Shown here: piece after piece, positions 13,185-17,259 of the stretch | Layout of the letters: each line of letters opens with the position of its first letter | Position numbering within the stretch: position 1 is the stretch's first letter | DNA from: Spirochaetaceae bacterium | GTDB lineage: Bacteria > Spirochaetota > Spirochaetia > UBA9216 | Assembly (NCBI GenBank): GCA_028527945.1 | Contig: JAQQAK010000168.1 | Coordinates: forward strand, 1 to 17,259 | DNA length: 17,259 nucleotides | Reading direction: 5' to 3' | Position numbers and translations under genes: made by a program | The notes under the pieces: generated by a model | Databases searched by the model: none | What the model was told of the DNA's origin: nothing | What the model saw: only the letters and a program-made list of their open reading frames with translations

Positions 13185-15272
13185 TTAATGAGTTTTAAAT
13201 TTAGAAGCTTCTTCTGTAATTTTTGCGATTTTATCTACATTATCTTTACTGAGAGATTCTTCTTCAGTTATTGATTTTGTAATCTCATTCATTCCTATGG
13301 TTATTTCTTCAATAGCTTCCTGAGTTATTCGGCTCACATCCTGAAGGTGAGAGACTGCTGAAACAATCTGCCCGTTACCAGCTTTCATTTCTTCTGCTCC
13401 GCTAGTAACTTCGGATGATATTCTTTGCATATTGTTAAGACCTTCAAGAACCTGCTTACTTCCGATATTTAGTTCATTCATTGATTCATTTACGGTTGTA
13501 AAGATCTCACTAACATCTTTAATAGAGGAGTCCATAGCGTTAAATCCGTCACTATTTTGTTTTGCCGCTACAATAAGTGAATCGATAGATTGTTTAATAT
13601 TTGATAAGTTAGTGTTAACAACCTTTGATTGAGAGCCTGATTCTTCGGCAAGTTTTCTGATTTCATCAGAAACTACAGCAAAGCCTTTGCCTGCGTCTCC
13701 GGCATGTGCGGCTTCAATGGCCGCATTCATTGAAAGAAGATTTGTCTGGCTGGAAAGGTTAGCTATAAGTTCGTTTGCCTGCATAAGTTCTTCTGATTCA
13801 GAAACAATTTTTTGAATAACCTCGCCAACAGCCTCTATAGAACTTTGTCCCTGTTCTGAAGCTGTTGTCATTTTACTAACATTTTTTGTACCGCTTTCGA
13901 TTGTTTTTGAAATGGAATCAATGTTTGCGGCCATTTCTTCTATAGCTGCAGATGATTGCGTAATGCTCGCACTCTGATCTACAATACCTGTATTTAGAGT
14001 TTCAATATTTCTTGCAAGTTCTTCAACTGAAGCCGCGGTTTGGTTTGTACTTGAGGTTTGTTCAAGAATTTGTTTTTTAATCATGTTGATATTGCTTTCT
14101 ATTTGAACAACAGCAGTTGATACATCTGCAATGCTTTGATCCATTGCTTCGCCTGAACTGTTAACTTCGAGAATCCTTGAATTAACATTATCAAGAAAAT
14201 CAGTGAAATTATCAAACATTGTATTTAGGCTTTTATATATAGAAGCTATTTCGTCTTTTCTTTTTATTGATACTCTATTGCTGATATCTCCGTTTGCCGC
14301 GGTTAAAAGATTATTTTCAAGTACTTTAACTCTTTTTAAAACACTATTTCTTATAATTAAAACTATATTCAAAAAGATTAGGAGCATAGATATGATACTA
14401 ATAACAGCCATGTTTCGCATAAGTGTAAAAGCTGTATGGAGAAGGTCATCTTCATATATAGACACAATTATATTCCATGGCACGTTTTCTAGGTGTTTAA
14501 AACTAAGGTATTTATTTTTACCTTTAAAGGTATAACCAAAAAAATCAGAATCTTTTTTATCCTTCAAAATCTTTTCTATAGCTCCACCGTCATGTGACTG
14601 GTCTGATAAAAGAGCAGCCTTTTCAGGATGTGAAATAAGAATTCCATTTTCATCCGCCATAAAAGCGTAACCGGTCTTTCCGTACTTTCTGGGATTTATA
14701 TATTTATTGGATACTGCTGTAAAGTTCATGCTGAAAACAAAATACCCAACAGCTTTACCATTATGAAGAATAGCTTTTCCTGCTGGAATTACTATATTAC
14801 CGGTTATTGGAGAAATAACGTATGAGTTACTTATATATATTTTATCGGGATTGTTTTTGAGGTTTATGTAAAGATCTGTTTCTGACAAATCCATGCCTAT
14901 TCCATCTTCTTCTGTGTCTGCCCAAATGATTCCATCAGGAGTGAGAATATGGAGAGCTTCTGCTAACTGAACTTTTGTAAGATCTATATTTAACAGATCT
15001 ATTACACTTTTTTTATCATCATTGACTATATAAGAGATGATACTTTCATTTTCTGAAATTAGTTCAACTGTCAGTTTTTGATTTTCTATTACATTATCAA
15101 TTAAACTTGCAAGATCTGATACCTGACTGTTAAGTTCTGTCTTTTGTGCAGAAAGAAGCTCATTTTTTACAGTTGCGTTGTTGATGAGAATTATGCTTAG
15201 AAAAATAACTAATAAAGTTGGTGATAATAATAATATTATTCTGAAACCTATACTGTTTACTTTTTTATCCAT
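13185..15272 (-). CDS. Methyl-accepting chemotaxis protein with Cache-type sensor
   Basis: Transmembrane chemoreceptor of 695 aa. Membrane segment 1 lies at about 9-31. A periplasmic double-Cache-like sensor spans about 32-284 and includes TPDGIIWADTEEDG (111-124) and GYAFMADENGILISHP (201-216). Membrane segment 2 lies at about 286-309, with HAMP at about 310-362. The long helical signalling domain has a conserved tip at about 505-545 (QTNLLSMNAAIEAAHAG, then DEIRKLAEES) that contacts CheA and CheW. The tip has SMN and AAHAG where enterobacterial receptors have ALN and AARAG. No C-terminal CheR-binding pentapeptide is seen; it ends KFKTH. The ligand is unknown, though many double-Cache domains bind amino acids, amines or organic acids. 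It is a single gene, with a promoter candidate upstream and a hairpin downstream, implying a motile host. Confidence 0.95.
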   Translation of the reverse strand: MDKKVNSIGFRIILLLSPTLLVIFLSIILINNATVKNELLSAQKTELNSQVSDLASLIDNVIENQKLTVELISENESIISYIVNDDKKSVIDLLNIDLTKVQLAEALHILTPDGIIWADTEEDGIGMDLSETDLYINLKNNPDKIYISNSYVISPITGNIVIPAGKAILHNGKAVGYFVFSMNFTAVSNKYINPRKYGKTGYAFMADENGILISHPEKAALLSDQSHDGGAIEKILKDKKDSDFFGYTFKGKNKYLSFKHLENVPWNIIVSIYEDDLLHTAFTLMRNMAVISIISMLLIFLNIVLIIRNSVLKRVKVLENNLLTAANGDISNRVSIKRKDEIASIYKSLNTMFDNFTDFLDNVNSRILEVNSSGEAMDQSIADVSTAVVQIESNINMIKKQILEQTSSTNQTAASVEELARNIETLNTGIVDQSASITQSSAAIEEMAANIDSISKTIESGTKNVSKMTTASEQGQSSIEAVGEVIQKIVSESEELMQANELIANLSSQTNLLSMNAAIEAAHAGDAGKGFAVVSDEIRKLAEESGSQSKVVNTNLSNIKQSIDSLIVAAKQNSDGFNAMDSSIKDVSEIFTTVNESMNELNIGSKQVLEGLNNMQRISSEVTSGAEEMKAGNGQIVSAVSHLQDVSRITQEAIEEITIGMNEITKSITEEESLSKDNVDKIAKITEEASKFKTH

Positions 15273-15370
15273 ACTTAATTTTCCTTACTTTTGATTAAAA
15301 TAACATCTAGTTTTTAAAGATAAAGCAGTTATACTGAATTATCCTTATATTTTTTAAATATGGTATTATT

Positions 15371-15399
15371 AATATGACTCATATGATTTAAACTGTCAA
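15371..15399 (-). promoter_or_regulatory. Sigma70-like promoter for the chemoreceptor gene
   Basis: On the minus strand a perfect TTGACA (15399-15394) is followed, after 17 bases, by CATATT (15376-15371, four of six matches to TATAAT). This predicts a leader of about 90 bases before the ATG at 15272. I did not see a flagellar sigma28-type site. The remainder of the 174-bp spacer 15273-15446 is A/T-rich without other recognised features. Confidence 0.45.
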
Positions 15400-15446
15400 C
15401 ATTAATAAAGTTTTATCACTGTTAGGTTTAGCAGAAGAGCTTTGTT

Positions 15447-16718
15447 CTAATTTTCTGATGATTTTATGATATTGGCAATATCATTTCCTGTCGGCTGTTG
15501 AAAGGCTCTCAGGTTGAATTCAGGTAATGCCGCTAATAGATGATCAAATATATCTGCCTGAATACTCTCATAATTGGCCCAAACCTGATCTGAGCTAAAT
15601 GCATAAATTTCAAGAGGTAGGCCTTCAGAACCACTTTGAAGTTGTCTAACCATAAGTGTCATTTTTTTATTGATTTGAGGGTGGGCTGAAATATAGGCTT
15701 GGGCATAGGCTCTAAATATCCCTATATTCGTCATGGCTCGTCCATTAACAGGACTGGCCTCACGATCTGATTCTGTATTGCTATTATATTGGCTGATTTC
15801 TTTTTCTCTATTTTCTATAAAGTCTTTTAAGAGTGTGATATTTTTGAATCTTTGGAGCTCTGTGTCATTTATAAAATGAATCGAAGATATATCGATAGCA
15901 ATTGATCTTTTTATTCTACGCCCACCTGATTCGCTCATCCCTCTCCAGTTTTTGAAGCTTCCTGTTGTTAGAGCTTTTATTGGTATAGTTACAATGGTTT
16001 TATCCCAGTTCTGAACAGAAACAGTAAGAAGGTTTATGTCTATAACATCACCATCAGCTCCGTGAGCGGGTACAGTAATCCAGTCTCCAATACGTACCAT
16101 ATCGTTTGAGCTGATCTGAAATCCCGCTACAAGGCCGGTTAGCGGATCTTGAAAGATAAGCATAAGAACTGCTGAAAGAGCTCCGAGGCCGGCCATAAGG
16201 CCTGTGACAGGTTTTCCAGTCAGGATTGAAAATGCTGACAAGACTCCTGTCGCTATCAGTACAACCTGAACGGCTTGAATAATTCCTTTGATGGGACGTT
16301 TTTTTGAATCAGGACGACGGTTATAAATAGTGTTGGCAAAACTGAGTAAATCAAGAATGGCAAGTGTTATAGATAGAATTATGAGCAACTCTGCCGACTT
16401 TATCAAGAACATTTTTAATCTTATAGATTCCATAAAAAAAGTATTAGCAAGTGCTTGTATTGTTCCTGCAGGAGCTAACCAGAATAGTCTTGTAAAGAAT
16501 TTTCGTTGAACAAGTTGATCATCCCAAGTATTTTTTGTTTTACTAGCCAATTTGCGAATAAGTTTGTAAACAATTTTTTCAGTTATCAACCATACAAGAA
16601 GAGCTGATATAATAATAATAAGTAGGAATCCTCCCTGTGTATTTAATACTGACAGGGCTGAAGAAAATCCCGATCTTGAAAATATACTTTTGAAAAATGT
16701 TATTGGATCTAACTCCAT
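15447..16718 (-). CDS. ybdG: Mechanosensitive ion channel, YbdG/MscM-type MscS family
   Basis: Membrane channel that opens under membrane tension to release solutes during hypo-osmotic stress. The 423 aa are close to E. coli YbdG (about 415 aa) and share its landmark segments as I remember them: a pore region GLGALSAVLMLIFQDPLTGLVAG (177-199), SSNDMVRIGDWITVPAHGADGDVIDINL (203-230), VQNWDKTIVTIPIKAL and SFKNWRGMSESGGRRIKRSI (254-273). Membrane segments lie at about 30-48, 104-127, 147-166 and 170-198, followed by a cytoplasmic beta/alpha domain. The ATG shares one base with the upstream crp-like stop codon (TAATG), with GGAGAG just before it. The two genes are therefore almost certainly co-translated. 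No clear terminator follows it. Confidence 0.93.
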   Translation of the reverse strand: MELDPITFFKSIFSRSGFSSALSVLNTQGGFLLIIIISALLVWLITEKIVYKLIRKLASKTKNTWDDQLVQRKFFTRLFWLAPAGTIQALANTFFMESIRLKMFLIKSAELLIILSITLAILDLLSFANTIYNRRPDSKKRPIKGIIQAVQVVLIATGVLSAFSILTGKPVTGLMAGLGALSAVLMLIFQDPLTGLVAGFQISSNDMVRIGDWITVPAHGADGDVIDINLLTVSVQNWDKTIVTIPIKALTTGSFKNWRGMSESGGRRIKRSIAIDISSIHFINDTELQRFKNITLLKDFIENREKEISQYNSNTESDREASPVNGRAMTNIGIFRAYAQAYISAHPQINKKMTLMVRQLQSGSEGLPLEIYAFSSDQVWANYESIQADIFDHLLAALPEFNLRAFQQPTGNDIANIIKSSEN

Positions 16719-17259
16719 TATTTACTCTCCGTTTTATTCCGTATTCTACTTAAAGTTACATTACTTATTCCAAGGTAAGATGCAATATAGTAGTGATTTA
16801 TACGCTCAAAAAGCCCTGGATAATCTTTAACAAACCGATTGTATCGTTTTTCTGCGTCATCACTCATTAGTTCACGTTCACGTGCTTCTTTTTCTATGAA
16901 CAGATTTACATAATACTGGTTGGTGATATTTTTCCATAAAATATTTTCTGAACACAAGGTATTAAAATCTTCTATAGTAATAAAAAGTAAAAGACTTTTT
17001 TCAAGTGCTTGTATAGAAAATTTTGCGGGTTCTCCGTTTAAGAATGAAGAGTATGCTGATAAAGGTTTTCCTCTTCCTCTGAACGCAATTGTCTTTTCAT
17101 CTCCTGATTCTGTCAGATAATAAGCTCTAAATAATCCTGAAACAACAAAGGAGACTTTATGAGGTGGTTTTCCTTCCCTCAATAAGTATTCACCTTTTTC
17201 AAGGTATAATCCTGAAAGTTTTTTCTCAAACTTTTGCTGTTCATCTATCGGAATATCTG
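16718..17259 (-). CDS. Crp/Fnr-family transcriptional regulator (partial, N-terminus beyond the window)
   Basis: The reading frame is open to the window edge; 179 residues are visible and the start lies outside. A TTG at 17182-17180 could be mistaken for the start, but the upstream codons continue a good cyclic-nucleotide-binding-type domain (KKLSGLYLEKGEYLLREGK, then VVSGLFRAYYLTESGDEKTIAF). The jelly-roll domain runs to about visible residue 100, then a long dimerisation helix (about 108-145). A C-terminal helix-turn-helix follows (INHYYIASYLGISNVTLSRIRNK, about 153-175), of the YIASYLGIxxxTLSRIR type common in Crp-like regulators of Bacteroidota and spirochaetes. The effector is unknown; canonical cAMP-contact residues are not evident. 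Its stop overlaps the channel-gene start by one base, so it may regulate that operon. Confidence 0.9.
   Translation of the reverse strand, partial: DIPIDEQQKFEKKLSGLYLEKGEYLLREGKPPHKVSFVVSGLFRAYYLTESGDEKTIAFRGRGKPLSAYSSFLNGEPAKFSIQALEKSLLLFITIEDFNTLCSENILWKNITNQYYVNLFIEKEARERELMSDDAEKRYNRFVKDYPGLFERINHYYIASYLGISNVTLSRIRNKTESK

Noticed and set aside
14203..14535. 110-codon plus-strand ORF opposite the chemoreceptor gene
   Set aside because: The opposite strand encodes the well-conserved HAMP and membrane region; the apparent hydrophobicity is a mirror of that coding sequence.

Overview
The window is AT-rich bacterial chromosome, densely coded, with 15 protein genes and no RNA genes apart from one probable riboswitch. 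I see no insertion sequence, CRISPR array or prophage. The likely source is a spirochaete, Treponema-like. The clues are relaxed lipoprotein boxes (F-S-S-C and V-N-G-C), an MCP signalling tip of the SMNAAIEAAHAG type, and an unrecognised large lipoprotein. A Clostridia-type Bacillota host cannot be excluded, and the yjdF-type element would fit that better. The host assignment is inference only.

Positions 139-9117 (+) form one catabolic and uptake operon. It encodes a family-5 solute-binding lipoprotein, two Dpp/Opp-type permeases and two ATPases, then an alpha/beta hydrolase, an AbgB-like M20 amidohydrolase and a zinc-dependent polyol-type dehydrogenase. Gaps are short (the ATPase genes overlap by 4 bp), except for a 223-bp spacer full of stem-loops between the binding protein and permease genes. 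The layout suggests import of an amide- or ester-bearing compound, its intracellular hydrolysis, then oxidation of a released alcohol. The substrate is unknown. A perfect 10-bp hairpin ends the operon.

Positions 9172-11034 hold a GNAT acetyltransferase (-), then a 314-bp spacer with several repeat families, then a lipoprotein of unknown function (+) ending in a textbook terminator.

Positions 11042-13176 hold a YjdF/DUF2992 protein (-) whose leader folds into a riboswitch-like structure. Upstream of it are a LysE/RhtB exporter (-) and a divergent CGNR zinc-finger regulator (+), which share a spacer containing an inverted repeat.

Positions 13185-17259, all (-), hold a double-Cache-type methyl-accepting chemotaxis protein with its own sigma70-like promoter, and a Crp/Fnr regulator that overlaps a YbdG-type mechanosensitive channel gene by one base. 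The Crp/Fnr gene is cut by the window edge.
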